Positions 44,666 through 56,145 of a DNA stretch of 64,000 nucleotides are shown here, piece after piece; within the stretch, counting starts at the first letter, position 1; each line of letters begins with the position of its first letter. The notes under the pieces were generated by a model, which made no database searches, had not been told where the DNA came from, and saw only the letters and a program-made list of their open reading frames with translations. A program made the translations under genes and the position numbers. The stretch is from Liolophura sinensis (lineage: Eukaryota > Mollusca > Polyplacophora > Chitonida > Chitonidae), in NCBI RefSeq assembly GCF_032854445.1, contig NC_088307.1, positions 26,484,046 to 26,548,045 of the forward strand, read 5' to 3'.

Positions 44666-45380
44666 TAAAACAATATCGCCATCCGTTGTGTCTTGACTCG
44701 CGATCATAAGCCCCGAATGTCATATCAGCTTTATTCAACACCATTTCCTTCGAAAATAACTTTCTCAAACACCTGGAAATGTTGAAAAACATTCCTGAGT
44801 ACCAAACTGCATTTAGCTAAGTGCGTGTGCATTGTTAATACCGTAATGTTGCTTTAAAAATGTAGCGGTTTTTGGATCTGACGTGATAGACGGGCAAATG
44901 AATCGACCAAGACCAATTCTACTTCACTGCGTCTCAAAATCCAAGTTCAAATTATTTTGATCAAATTGCCAAGCCCAACTTTGCAGCTCACGTTTAATTA
45001 GAGAGGGTATGTTATGGCTGAATAAATTTCACTGTAAGAAATATTAAGATTTCAGCATTTTCTTTCCAACTTTTACATTCCAATTTTTGTTTTTTTCTTC
45101 CATTTGCAGGGAACAAAAATATGTATGAATTCTTAAATTTGGAACATGTTTCCGGTAGTTACCCACCATTTACATAACGCATTCCCTCCGTTGCCATGGC
45201 ATTGCTTTTAAACTCTTACGACGCCTGTCGTAGTTTGTCAGCCACGCGTACTCAGATACTTATTATAGTCACCTTATATGGGATGGATTAGGATTATCTT
45301 CATTTATTTTTTATGTAAAATATCACTTATTTCCCACTAATGTTTTGGTATGGAGTACCAGTACTATATTCACTTTGTAA
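44666..45380. other. No feature recognised
   Basis: Spacer. Confidence 0.4.
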
Positions 45381-45560
45381 TTATTTATTAATGTATTTGA
45401 TTGCGGCTTTACGCCTCACTCAAGGATATTTCACTTGTACGACGCCGGCCAACATTATGGCGGGAGGAAAACCCGGGCAGAGCTCGGGGAAGCCTCACGA
45501 CCACCCACAAGTTGCTGGAAGGCTTTCTCACACATGACGGGAGAGGAAGGCAGTATGACT
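45381..45560 (-). mobile_element. SINE A, head lost
   Basis: TTATTAATGTATTTGATTGC, CTTTACGCCTCACTCAAGG, CGACGCCGGCCAACATTATG, GGAGGAAAACCCGGGCAGAG and CACGACCACCCACAAG, to GGGAGAGGAAGGCAGTATGA. Confidence 0.88.
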
Positions 45561-45609
45561 TTGTAATCATTTGGAATGAAACATAAACTCTGCAACATAT
45601 ATGACAATG

Positions 45610-45705
45610 TTTGTCGACTGTGTGGACATGGTGCTTGCCTTTCTCTAAAAGAATGAGAGAGGCGTAAGTTCAAATCTGACTTTGGACAAGAATTTTACAC
45701 ATTTT
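45610..45705 (+). mobile_element. Possible tRNA-derived SINE head
   Basis: GGTGCTTGCCTTTCTC...GAATGAGAGAGGCG forms a stem-like arm and AAGTTCAAATCTGAC contains a B-box match. No body follows. Confidence 0.35.
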
Positions 45706-46916
45706 CTCTACATATGTTGGATTTTGGTAATAAGTGGTCGAGTACGTCGTATGACCGTTATTGTTCGTTAAAGACAACTTTGTATCCAACAACACGGTGT
45801 GTATTTCTATACGTCACGTATGGAAAAGCTAATATGAACCTTATTTTCCACATAGTTGACAATAATTTCTATCACCGGTATTATATTAAAAACAACCAAC
45901 AAAAACCCCTTAGAAATGTTAGATCATTAAACCTCTATACATTCTATCGGGGAAATGAGTCAAGTTTGTGCACTTTTATACCAGTACAATTCATGTATTC
46001 CACTAGGACGTGGACACGTTTCGCTGCTGCCATAGCGACGCGTTAAGTTGTACAATAAGATCACGGAATCTTCGGCCTCTACGACATCTCTCCAAACCCG
46101 ATCCTTCCTCCCCCCCCCTCCCCCAACCATCCCCCATCCGTGGTCACAGCCTACAGTGATTCCTGTACGATATCAGGTCAATAATGTGACCTTCTAGGCA
46201 TACCAGATGCATCATCTATAGTTATATAGCAGCGTACAGAGTGGATCTCAAAGATACACTAGTTCTAGATGTTCCGTTAACGTGTATTAGTCTAGGCATC
46301 GAAACGAGGCATTCCTATACCAACCATCAACCACAATCGCCTGACTAATTTCCAAACCGACGCTCAAACCACCATGGCAATAATACAGTAAGGAATTAGG
46401 ATAAGAATTAACCTAGAATAAAGTTGCAGTATGTAATTGTGGATTACAGAGTGACTGGTATGAACTTTAAAATTTGAAGCTGGCTAAAAAATTTAAAAAA
46501 AAAACCTTCGAACAAATGAGCACTTGAAACATGTGCTTTTCAATTTTGTGCGAATAGATTGTTGTAGAATATTACTCGATCAGCGCCTGGATAACGAGGA
46601 AGAATGCCGCGTTCTTCAGCCAATAAGAACGCAGACTGCAATTTAGGAAGCCGAAACCATACAAGCATTAGCCCATATTTCAATTGCCAGAATAGAGTTT
46701 ATTAAAGAAATTTTTTGAACCACCTCATAAATGCTTTGAGAGGAGATATATGTGCACCGGACAAAATGAAGAGGTTTTAAGTCCTGACGCCAGAAATAGA
46801 TTTGTGAAATCAGCCCCTGGTCTCGGTAAATGAAATGCGGCTTGACGTCAGGAGGTTTCCAAGGTATCATATACAGGTGGATACCAGACGTTTGACTACG
46901 GTTTCAAAGACATATG
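45706..46916. other. No gene recognised; C-rich tract
   Basis: Bases 46107-46137 are almost pure C with T. The 110-aa frame 45714-46046 has no domain. Confidence 0.4.
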
Positions 46917-47223
46917 ACCAGCTCCACAGTTGGTAGAACGTCCACTTCGGGAGCGATAGCTCCGGAGTCAATCCGGGATGGAGTCACATGCGTTCAGCAT
47001 GAAGAGGACAGTTCAAACGACTGGTTGATCTGTATCAGTATAATGACTCGGGCGGAGCAGCTTACTTGCCATTGTTAAGGTGACTCAGTGAAGCAGCACT
47101 AGATAAAGAGTGGTGGAAATCCGGCCTGCAATAAGGAGGAACATTACATGCAATCTAAGAATTCGTTCGTCGCCGTATGACTTAAAAATTGTTAAGTACA
47201 ACACGCACTCACTTACTCACTCA
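46917..47223 (+). mobile_element. SINE B, full span with small deletion
   Basis: CTCCACAGTTGGTAGAACG head, GGAGTCAATCCGGGATGGAG, then a deletion of the CCTAAGACC region, CAAACGACTGGTTGATCTG, TCAGTGAAGCAGCACTAGAT, CTTAAAAATTGTTAAGTAC and the CACTCACTTACTCACTC tail typical of family B. Confidence 0.9.
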
Positions 47224-48165
47224 AAGACAAAAAAGGTATGGAAAAATAAATACCGTAGAATGGCACAGCAAAAACGCATTAAGAGCTCTAAGGTACGAAT
47301 CACTTGAGTACATATCAATGTATTATTTTTTACAAAACAATATAAGGAATGATGTTAGAATGTTTAAAATCCCTTGGTAGCTTTGTACAACACAAGATCG
47401 TTACCATCGCACTGAATTATGCATGGCACCGAATATTTTATAGCCTCCGTCTCTGTGTGCTGCGAAGACCCACATTTAAAACACATAAAATGTACTGTGA
47501 GATCTTTCCCTAAAATAACATAGGATATAACAAGAAAGTTGGAATTAAAGGAAAGTTGGAGCAGGATACTCGTATTAATTTAGAAGCTAACATCAACTAG
47601 CCTAAGGTCAGCATTTATCGTGACCAAATTGCCACGCATCAAAATGTTTCCAGAGTTACTACAGGCTCGTGGGAATGATAACCCCGACATCTTCACTCTA
47701 TTCCGCGAAATTAAATATGTCAAGAAAAAATCTTAGGAGGCTACTTCAGATCTCAGTATTCATTTATGACAAGAGCAACAAAAAGCCTTAATAGTGTATA
47801 AAACTCAGACAAACCACCTTTCTGGGCAGGCGCTTTCCTGATGCGATCGGAACGGCCATTGCGTTGCAGTTTAGCGAAAGTTTTGCACAATGGTATAACG
47901 TTTTACATAACACATCGGAGCAGGAACATTCGTCATGCTGGCGACAATTGTCTCAAGCAGACCAAGGATTAGCACACATTTTTATTAAGAAGGTCACTAA
48001 GACCATTGCGACCGAAGAAGAATGCACTTACAGACAGCCTGTCCACCCACAAGTATTAATCTCTGTTAATGACACACACGGCCATTGTCTAATAGGCGAG
48101 GAGGTGGAGATATGAATAGATATATAAAGACTCTTTGAGTCACGTGTAACTTATCCAGGTTTATA
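47224..48165. other. No feature recognised
   Basis: The 83-aa frame at 47864-48115 (+) has no domain or clear splice sites. Confidence 0.35.
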
Positions 48166-48330
48166 ATTTGATTGATTTGATTGATGTTTTATTAGCAATA
48201 CTCAAAAGCTTTTTTTACTGATATGACTCCGGTCGCGTTCATGACCAGAAGAAACCCATATGCCCGGCGTAAACCACCGACTCTCCCCAGCTAGCTGATA
48301 AGCCTCTTTATTTAAAGTGAGAGCATTATC
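48166..48330 (-). mobile_element. SINE C 3' part
   Basis: TTTGATTGATTTGATTGATG, TTTTATTAGCAATACTC, CATGACCAGAAGAAACCC, CGGCGTAAACCACCGAC and CCCAGCTAGCTGATAAGCC. Same layout as 19081-19218. Confidence 0.55.
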
Positions 48331-48620
48331 TATGAGTAGATTTGAATGATTGAAGTTCAGCGCCTTACTCAAGAACTACGATGAACATTAATCTCTTGAG
48401 TAGAGGAAGGCCGAGTGCTGATCAAGCCGGTTACGTAACAAACCTCCTGATTCCCAATCTAAGTATAATCTATGAGTAGGTTTGGTTGATTGTAGTTTAA
48501 CGCCTTGCTCAAGAAATACATGTATGATGGCAATCAGTCTTTTGAGTAGATGAAACACGGTTGTTCAGGCTATACCAGCAATATTTGGCTTAAGTTACTG
48601 ACAAATCTTCTCCCCTGTGA
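48331..48620 (-). repeat. ~138-bp tandem duplication of SINE-tail-like sequence
   Basis: ATCTATGAGTAGATTTG (48329) and ATCTATGAGTAGGTTTG (48468) each begin a unit with GATTG, AGTTCAGCGCCTTACTCAAG or AGTTTAACGCCTTGCTCAAG, and TTGAGTAGA. Units are about 80% alike by eye. They appear to derive from a SINE tail. Confidence 0.65.
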
Positions 48621-48678
48621 CACCGGGATATGAAAGTGATAGTTGTTCTCTGTATGTTGTCTTCAAAACGAGCGATGG

Positions 48679-48916
48679 TGAGTGAGTGAGTGCCTGGGGT
48701 TAAACATTTTGCTCAACAATTGTTCCGTCTATGACGACGAAGGAATCCTTAGGATGTAAGTAATGTACCTCCTTGTTGCAGGACGGATTTCCCATCGCTC
48801 TTTTATCTAGTGCTGCTTCAATGAGACGACTTACCAAAGGCAAGTAAGGCGCCCCGCCCGAGCCATTATACTGATACGGGTCAACCAGTCGTTGAGCTAT
48901 CCCCTTCATGCTGAAC
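48679..48916 (-). mobile_element. SINE B, 5'-truncated, abutting an inverted SINE A
   Basis: GAGTGAGTGAGTGCCTGGGG tail, TCTATGACGACGAAGGAATC, CTTGTTGCAGGACGGATTTC and GCCCGAGCCATTATACTG, ending CTTCATGCTGAAC. The next base starts a plus-strand SINE A fragment. Confidence 0.88.
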
Positions 48917-49040
48917 GAGCAATGGTCGTTCGTTTTCTCTGGGTTCTGCCAGGTTTCTCTCACCATAGTGCTGAACTCCGATGTAGAGGTGAAATATTCT
49001 TGAGTACGGCGTAAAAAATTATACAAATCAATAAATTAAA
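48917..49040 (+). mobile_element. SINE A 3' half
   Basis: AATGGTCGTTCGTTTTCTC, GGTTCTGCCAGGTTTCTCTC, ACCATAGTGCTGAACTCCG, GAGTACGGCGTAAAAAATT and AATCAATAAATTAAA. Joined head-to-head with the truncated SINE B. Confidence 0.85.
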
Positions 49041-49964
49041 ACGGAAATAGGGCTACACAAAAGACCTTACGAGAGTGTTATCTATGGGGAAGTTGAAAAT
49101 TGTGTAATCTGACGTCAAACGCGAAGATCGAGAGCATGGAGAGTACACTGCAACTGTAGCCGACGTTTCATACGTGAAGATATTTCCAATTTTACTTTCA
49201 TTTCACGAAAAGCTGAAAAAGTAGCGATTTAAAAAAGGAGAAAAAATTAAACATCATCGAAAAGACTATGGGAAGCCATTGCTAAACAGTTTGTGAGCAC
49301 AAATGTTTGTACTATTTTTAAATACTTGTTTTACAGACAAAAACGTTTAGTAAAACGTTCACATTAAAAGGTGGGCTTTAGCTGGAGCACTTTACAAATG
49401 TACATGCTGGGATATCGACGTGAATGACTTATATGTTTGTTTTCATAAAGGCTACGCTCTCGATGGATCGTTCACATGAGGAGTTTATGAGGCTATATGG
49501 ATATTACTTAGGAAGTTTGACAGGTAACTGCTGACGGGAGGTGGTTCTCTCAGAGCATATGTATATCAGTCTATCAAATATCATTTGAATAAAATATATG
49601 TGTTGAGGTTTGTGTCTGCAGAACGGCAGGTGTCCGAGAAACCGCAAGCACGCCAGTGTGTCACATATACAGAGTTATGGCACTTAAACACGCGAGCGTT
49701 ATACCAAGTACATGTACATGCAATTACATGAAAGCATCAACCTTGCTGCATGGAAATACAACAAGAATCTAACCCTGATTTTTACTCGGAATAACCCTGA
49801 ATTCTTTTCACAGTAACCTGACATTTCATGATAAGACATGGAAATATATGCCAGTGTAAGGTGGATAATAGGAAAAAGGGGTGCTGTTGAGTGGGTATTG
49901 AGTTGGACAGTCATAAAGTACGATTTCCAACTTTGTACATGAAATAGATTTCCACCTTCTTACA
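49041..49964. other. No feature recognised
   Basis: About 0.9 kb AT-rich spacer. Confidence 0.4.
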
Positions 49965-50175
49965 GTTCTTGAGGACTTGGCAACAGAAAGCCACCAGTCA
50001 GGCACGTGTGACGATTTGCGAAGTGTATCATCCGTTGAAGACAATTTGTCTCCAGTTAATATGATGTGCATATTTAGGCGTCACACGTGGGAACATTCGT
50101 CAGTAACTTGCCAGATGTCGGTGGTTTAACGGGTACTTGGGTTTTCCCAACGCACAAAAATGACTGAAATTATTG
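49965..50175 (+). mobile_element. SINE C, head missing
   Basis: TTAATATGATGTGCATATTT, CACACGTGGGAACATTCG, TCAGTAACTTGCCAGATG and TCGGTGGTTTAACGGGTAC follow the same order as 28990-29070. The last part (GGTTTTCCCAACGC) is the family C body. Confidence 0.6.
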
Positions 50176-50957
50176 ATACCCTTTTATCCTTGAAGCCTTT
50201 CACTAAAATATCAGTCATGAGAAAGGTGAAGGTCATTTTTCAGTACCTCCTGGGAAATGTAGTACAAAGTTTGATTTAAATCAACTACTCATTTCAGGAT
50301 TCAGTGACACTTCTCCATGGTGCTTGCGCATGGTTTCTTCACACATAATCTTGACCGCCATCATCCATTATTAAACAGCAGAAGGGCATATTTCAGTTGG
50401 TGTTTATATTTCTCGAAAATCTAAATGAATACGGAATGCAGTTAGACTGTACAAGACGAATTACTTTATATGAATGACGCTAAAGGTTTAAAACTTGCAA
50501 TTAAGTTAACCTAGGAAAAGCTCAATTACGAATTTCTTGGCCATTTTCAAACATGATGCATTGATGTTGCTACGAATAACTCTCAAAGTCTCAAAAACAT
50601 CTCATGTGATATATACTTTTGAACACAAGTTATACTGACAGTAGGATAGTTGAGGTAAAAAGATATACTATACACATAAAGACCACAGCTTTAATAACAT
50701 GATACCGGACATAAACAAAAGCAGATGAAAACAAAATCACATTCTTTCTGTTTAGTTCTCTACTGACCCAATGGTGCAAGCATAAATCAGACCTGCAGCT
50801 GGAATGGTACTATACGATGACAACTTACAACTGACCTGTAGGGAAAGGACGCTAAGTGTGGAAACGCGATTTTCGAGGAGGTGGCACTAACCGGGTGTTG
50901 ACATAATCCGAGAAGTATGCTTTCTTCCGTATTGGACGTCTAAATCAAATAATTCCA
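50176..50957. other. No feature recognised
   Basis: Spacer. Confidence 0.4.
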
Positions 50958-51020
50958 GCTGTGTTGTCCCTGTGGCCTAATGGTAATCGGGAAATCTTCT
51001 TCCCGGTTTATCAGATGAAC
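50958..51020 (+). mobile_element. tRNA-like head fragment
   Basis: TCCCTGTGGCCTAATGGTAA matches the start of tRNA-Glu-type sequences, with A box TGGCCTAATGG. An inverted pair CGGGAAATCTTCTTCCCG follows, but there is no B box, so it is not a functional tRNA. Confidence 0.35.
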
Positions 51021-51124
51021 CTAAATCCATCCATATATGTCTTGCGCGAGGTGAAAAAATACGTCTTGAGCGAGTATCGAAGAGAAAAGTACACTATGTT
51101 CAAAGCCACAACATAATATCCTAT

Positions 51125-51245
51125 ACTTCTGAAGCAGCCGCTCTGTCCTTCTTCGGTGTCCAGTTTTTGCCACTCTGCTGCTCTGACCGGTGTCCCGGAT
51201 TTTTATCTGACCACTCTCCCGTTTTGATTATTGTGCGTGACAACA
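51125..51245 (+). repeat. Degenerate TCTGACCGGTGTCCC repeat
   Basis: GCTCTGTCC, TTCGGTGTCC, GCTCTGACCGGTGTCCC and TCTGACCACTCTCCCG form an irregular short repeat, similar to 54790-54965. Confidence 0.5.
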
Positions 51246-51309
51246 AAGCATTTAAGTCATTTTAAACCATGAATGAGTTACAAATTGCTATCAAAATCAC
51301 TATAATTTG

Positions 51310-51545
51310 TCACCTATATCGGCTTAAGCCATTGTGATTGAGGGAGTGTAACTTGTTGCCATTTAACCATTTGAGTGAACAGTTAGAAAAAACTCCAGCT
51401 GAGCTAAATTGACAAGAGGCCACATTTTACTAGTTACCTGTGATATTTTACCGTCACACTGTCGTTACTTCTCCAGTTTCATTATCTATAGTGAAAGTCC
51501 TAATATATTTCCATGCAAAATTTATATTTCCTACAGGTGATAATT
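51310..51545 (+). repeat. Dispersed repeat G
   Basis: CGGCTTAAGCCATTGTG, CATTTGAGTGAACAGTTAG, GCTGAGCTAAATTGACAAGA, GGCCACATTTTACTAGTTAC, CCGTCACACTGTCGTTACTT and CTCCAGTTTCATTATCTATA keep the G order. Extra upstream similarity (GCTTAAGCC, GGAGTGTA) to 27423-27450 suggests G extends further 5'. Confidence 0.6.
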
Positions 51546-51954
51546 AAATAACCGTCATTTACAGAGCAACGTCGACATGATTTGCAAACTGCTCTCCAGT
51601 TTCGCCTCAAGAGTGGTTTCCAGTATAGTGACGTTCAACTGGTACAGAACTGTTCAACACAACGCCAGGGAAAACCAGCCCTCTGGCTATATATGCCAAA
51701 AATGTTGCAAAGAATACACATTAAACGAAGACGTTTGCTGCACTATTTTGCCAAAGTACTTTCTGAATTTATAAGTAATGACGTAAGAGGTACAAGCTGA
51801 ACCCGTCTGTACTTATCAAGACTTATTTATTTCATTTTCTGGACTGGTGTTTTTCCCCATATCCAAAGACATTATACACTGGGTTAGTCAAGCGGATTTA
51901 AGTGCGAAGTGTGAAACCTGTGCATTTTAGTACAGTCCTAGCTATTCAAGAAGG
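51546..51954. other. No feature recognised
   Basis: Two overlapping short frames at 51577-51800 without support. Confidence 0.4.
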
Positions 51955-53645
51955 GCATTGCACCATTCTGAATGTCTCATAATCTACTTCGTCGACCATT
52001 GTGCCATTTTGATTGTCTTCTGATCAACAGCACCGATCATTGTGTTAATCTGGTTGTGGTCTAATCATTGGCACCGACCACTGTGCCATTCAGTTTGTGG
52101 TCTAATCTATGGCACTGACCATGGTGCCATTCTGGTTGTGGTCTTACCTACTACACCGACCATTGTGCCATTCTGGTTGTGGTCTTATCTACCGCACCGA
52201 TCATTGTGTCATTTTGGTTGTGGTCCAATAGACGGAACCGACCATGGTGATATTCTGGTTGTAGTCTACTCTATGGCACCGACCATTGTGCCATTCTGGT
52301 TGTGGTCTATTCTACGGCATCGACCATGGTGCCATTCTGGTTGTGGTCTAATTTGTGGCACCGATCATTGTGTCATTCTGGTTGTGGTCTAATCTACTGT
52401 ACCGACCATTGTGCCATTCTGATTGTGGTCTAATCTATGGCACCGATCACTGTGCCATTCTGGTTGTGGTTTGATCTACAGCATCTATCATTGTGCCATT
52501 CTGGTTGTAGTCTATTTTACTGAACCAACCATTGTGTCATTCTGGTTGTGGTGAAATATACGGCACCGATAATGGTGCCATTCTGGTTGTGGTCTAATCT
52601 ACAACACACACCAAAGTGCCATTCTGATTGTGGTCTAATCTATGGCACCGACCATTGTCCCATTCTGGTTGTGATCTAATCTATGGCACCGACCATGGTG
52701 CCATTCTGGTTGTTGTCTAATCTTCGGCATTGACCATGGTGCCATTCTGGTTGTAATCTATTCTACGGCATCGACCATTATGCCATTCTGGTTCTGGCCT
52801 AATCTTTGGCACCGATCATTGTGCCATTTTGGTTGTGGTCTATTCTACGGCACGATCATGGTGCCATTCTGGTTGTGGTCTAATCTATGGCACCGACCAT
52901 TGTGCCATTCTGGTTCTGGTCTATTCTACGGCACCTATCATTGTGTTATTCTGCTTGTGGTCTGATCTATGGCACCGACCATTGTGCCATTCTGGTTGTG
53001 GTCTATTCTACGACATCGACAATTGTGCCATTCTGGTTCTGGTCTATTCTACGGCACGACCATTTCGCCATTCTGGTTGTGGTCTGATCTATGGCACCGA
53101 TCATTGTGTTATTCTGCTTGTGGTCTGATCTATGGCACCGACCATTGTGCCATTCTGGTTGTGGTCTATTCTACGACATCGACCATGGCGCCATTCTGGT
53201 TGTGGTCTAATCTATGGCACCGACCATTGTGCCATTCTGGTTCTGGTTTAATCTATGACACCGATCATTGTGCCATTCTGGTTGTGGTCTAATCTATGGC
53301 ACCTATCATTGTGTCATTCTGGTTGTGGTCTGATCTATGGCACCGATCATTGTGTTATTCTGCTTGTGGTCTGATCTATGGCACCGACCATTGTGCCATT
53401 CTGGTTGTGGTCTATTCTACGACATCGACCATGGCGCCGTTCTGGTTGTGGTCTGATATACGGCACCGATCATTGTGTCATTCTGGTTGTGGTCTAATAT
53501 ACGGCACCGACCATTGTGTCATTCTAGTTGTGATTTAATCTACGTCACCGACCATGGTGCCATTCTAGTTGTGGTCTAATCTACGGCACCGACCATGGTG
53601 CCATTCTGGTTGTGATTTAATCTACAGCACCGACCATGGTGTCAA
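51955..53645 (+). repeat. 41-bp minisatellite, about 41 copies
   Basis: Unit of 41 bp, best seen as TCTGGTTGTGGTCTAATCTA plus TGGCACCGACCATTGTGCCAT. Sub-variants (GTCTATTCTACG, TTATTCTGCTTGTGGTCTG) recur in blocks: the TTATTCTGC variant starts at 52946, 53109 and 53355, i.e. steps of 163 and 246 (about 4 and 6 units). The outer units are diverged. Because 41 is not divisible by 3, any run of TAA-free units reads open in all frames with a 41-residue period. The predicted proteins here are artefacts. Confidence 0.97.
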
Positions 53646-54482
53646 CTGCCCTAGAGAACACAAATTACTCTTCAGCGCAATGTCTATATTTGCTGTATTT
53701 CAGGTAGTAATAGCTGATACACTTAACACGAAAGTGTTTGATGGAGTATATTTGACAAAGTTATACCTGAGTGTAACACTAGTGACGTAGGATGACGCCA
53801 TTACATAAGTTACTGTATCCAACAATGTCAACATGGTGTGAAATATATAGGTCTAAAGCAGGTCATTTTGGAACCTATACATTGTCCATTTACGAACAGG
53901 TAATTTGCCATGTCAATATTATAATTACCCCATTTGTCATAAAGACATCGAGGAAAGAGCGTCTGTCACTTTTGTTGGTCCATAGGAAAGCTGATATGTG
54001 TTTTTCGCCTCCTCACCTATATAGAGGTTATTTAAAACCCCTTCTTAACCACAAAGCGAGAAAGGACACGGCTTTAATGATTATTTATGGCATCTACTGA
54101 CTGTAGTTGTCTTAACATGAAAACATGGGTTAAGAAGTCAGAAATGGATAGTTTATCCCTTGCCGGTGATTAACAGTACTCTAAAGATAAATACTGTCAC
54201 TTTCTTTGTGCTCTAGAGAAATGTCAGCATCTAAATGTTCATCCTAAAGATTTAAATTTTTATATAATGCTAGCCTTTGTTAAATTAAAGATAGATATGC
54301 AGAATCGATTGTGATTGACTGGTATGAGAGATAGGGAAGTCCAGGCTATGCCTTGAATAACCTGAATTTTAGGTACTGTACATTTATTCAAGCGTGACCA
54401 AGGCTGCAATATTTAACCCAGGAAACCCTACATCCAACGTCAGCCAGTGTAGAGCCTCTGCAGTCTTCTAAGTCAAAACAAC
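53646..54482. other. No feature recognised
   Basis: A 102-aa frame at 53792-54100 (+) has no domain. Confidence 0.35.
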
Positions 54483-54582
54483 AGGCCCCGATGGCTCAGC
54501 TGGTTGAGCTTCCACGTCGGGGTCGGTAGATCCAGGGTTAATCCTGGATCGGATCACACCTAAGACCTTAAAATAAGCAGCT
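54483..54582 (+). mobile_element. SINE B-type head
   Basis: GGCCCCGATGGCTCAGCTGG, GGTCGGTAGATCCAGGGTTA and ATCCTGGATCGGATCACACC, then CTAAGACCTTAAAATAAGC. A complete tRNA-like head with A box TGGCTCAGCTGG. The usual body is replaced by the tandem repeat that follows. Confidence 0.85.
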
Positions 54583-54720
54583 TCTTCGCTTGACGATTCA
54601 GCATTAAGGTGAAGCGTCTTCGCTTGACGTTTTAGCATTAAGGTGAAGCGACCTCGCTTGACGTTTCAGAATTAAGATGAAGCGTCCTCGCTTGACTTTT
54701 CCGCATTAGGGTGAAGCACT
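54583..54720 (+). repeat. ~35-bp tandem repeat grown from the SINE B body start
   Basis: Four units of CTTCGCTTGACGTTTTAGCA plus TTAAGGTGAAGCGT with small changes. CTCGCTTGGCGTTCAGCATGAAGG is the normal B sequence here (split: CTCGCTTGGCGTTC, AGCATGAAGG), so the array arose inside the element. Ends with GAAGCACTCACTTAGCC, possibly the CACT tail. Confidence 0.85.
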
Positions 54721-54789
54721 CACTTAGCCTTGGTTAAATGTTTTCATGTATTGATGGCCCACCAGAATTTATTTCAAAACGACTTGGTG

Positions 54790-54965
54790 TCCCATTTTTC
54801 TGAGCTCACCAGTGTCCCGCTCTTAGTGGTGTCCTCTTTTTTCTGAACCGACCATTTTTCTTCCTTTGAACGCTGTCCCATATTTCTCAACCGATCACTG
54901 TACCGCTCTGACTAATGTTTCACTTTTCTTAAACAAACATTTTCTCCCTCTGACTGATACACAAA
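54790..54965 (+). repeat. Degenerate GTGTCCC/TCTGACC repeat
   Basis: GGTGTCCCATTTTTCTGAGC, CACCAGTGTCCCGCTCTTAG, GAACCGACCATTTTTCTTCC and CAACCGATCACTGTACCGCT form an irregular ~35-bp pattern, like 51125-51245 on the other side of the 41-bp minisatellite. Confidence 0.5.
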
Positions 54966-55892
54966 CTCAGGTAACAGCCCTCATATAGCCTGTTTTAGCT
55001 TACGTTTTCCAATGAAGCTCTGAACAGTGGTTCCACTTTGTTACTTTCATACCTTTAATTAATGATTCACTTTTGTTCGTTTGATACAGGATGTATTCAT
55101 TGGTTGACCTTGTTCCTTTGGTACATGTATGTACTTAGAGCCTCGTGATGTTAAAGTAATTATTAATTTTTATTACCTCATTATGTGAGAATAATAAAGA
55201 TCATTATGTCGCAATTAACCCAGACATCCTCTCCGATAGCATGCGAACTTCGAATCGCGTGACTCCATGGCTAAGGTGAACTCGGCTGTTCTTAGCAAAA
55301 TTTCTTCTGTTCCTTGTAAAACACAAAAAAGACTCCAAAAGAAGTTGCCAGTCGTGCTTTCAACGGCGTACATGTTCTTGACTTCGATTCTAAAGTTTGA
55401 CTAGTTTATGTTTTTTCGGACGATGCTGAGTCTGACCGACTAATATCAAAATGGCCCTCTTCACAGATTGATTTATTATCGATGTACCTGGTACATTTGT
55501 GTTAACTGTGACCTTATGGTCTTTATTATTCACGAACAACTAGGTTATATGACGCCAGAATGACTATGATTGAACGACAAAAGTTTTTATAGCGTGCAGC
55601 GTTAAGATGTTGAGGATTGTACACTCGAAACGATGGAGTTTCAGATTAGTGAATGGGACAGTTCAGATCTGTATTTCTGAAAGCTCAGCTGAGAAGATTG
55701 AAACAGATCTGAAAATTATTTTGGGACAAATTGCCCTTGCTACAGCAGACCACCTTACTCTCTCTTCTGTATTTTTATATGTGATTTCCACATTAACCTA
55801 TAACCAGATGTAGGTCGATGTAGCCCAAACAATGTGACAAAAATATAGGACTGTTGATGATACTGCTGTATACACGTTGTATTTTGGGATTG
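54966..55892. other. No feature recognised
   Basis: The 68-aa frame 55607-55813 (+) has no domain. AT-rich otherwise. Confidence 0.4.
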
Positions 55893-56145
55893 TATTTATT
55901 TATTTATTTTATTGGTGTTCTACGCCGTGCTCCAGATTATTTCATTTATACGACCGAGACCAGCATTGTGGTGTGAAGACACCGGGCAGGGCCCGGGAGG
56001 AAACCCACGACCATCAGCAGGCTGCGAGTAAGCCTTCCCACGTGCGACCGGAGAGGAAGTTAAACTCACCTCGATCCTTTTGGTGAGAATCTCCTGGGTC
56101 ATCGCGTCGCGCTGGAACACGGTTCGCCTGGGCGTCGGAGGCCCC
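55893..56145 (-). mobile_element. SINE A, diverged full-length copy
   Basis: TTTATTTATTTATTTTATTG tail, GTTCTACGCCGTGCTCCAG, CCGGGCAGGGCCCGGGAGG, AAACCCACGACCATCAGCAG and GTGCGACCGGAGAGGAAG, with a deletion of the CAGCATGAGCTGG region. The head ends CGTCGGAGGCCCC. Confidence 0.9.

Noticed and set aside
43510-44792. Frames on both strands in the 40-bp minisatellite, and a CRISPR-like look
   Set aside because: Units are contiguous and variants alternate in a fixed higher-order pattern. There are no unique spacers, no leader, and the genome is eukaryotic.
52042-53790. Several 60-116 aa repetitive frames (WFWSILRH-type)
   Set aside because: Produced by the 41-bp minisatellite. The 41-residue period and openness in several frames are what a non-multiple-of-three repeat gives.
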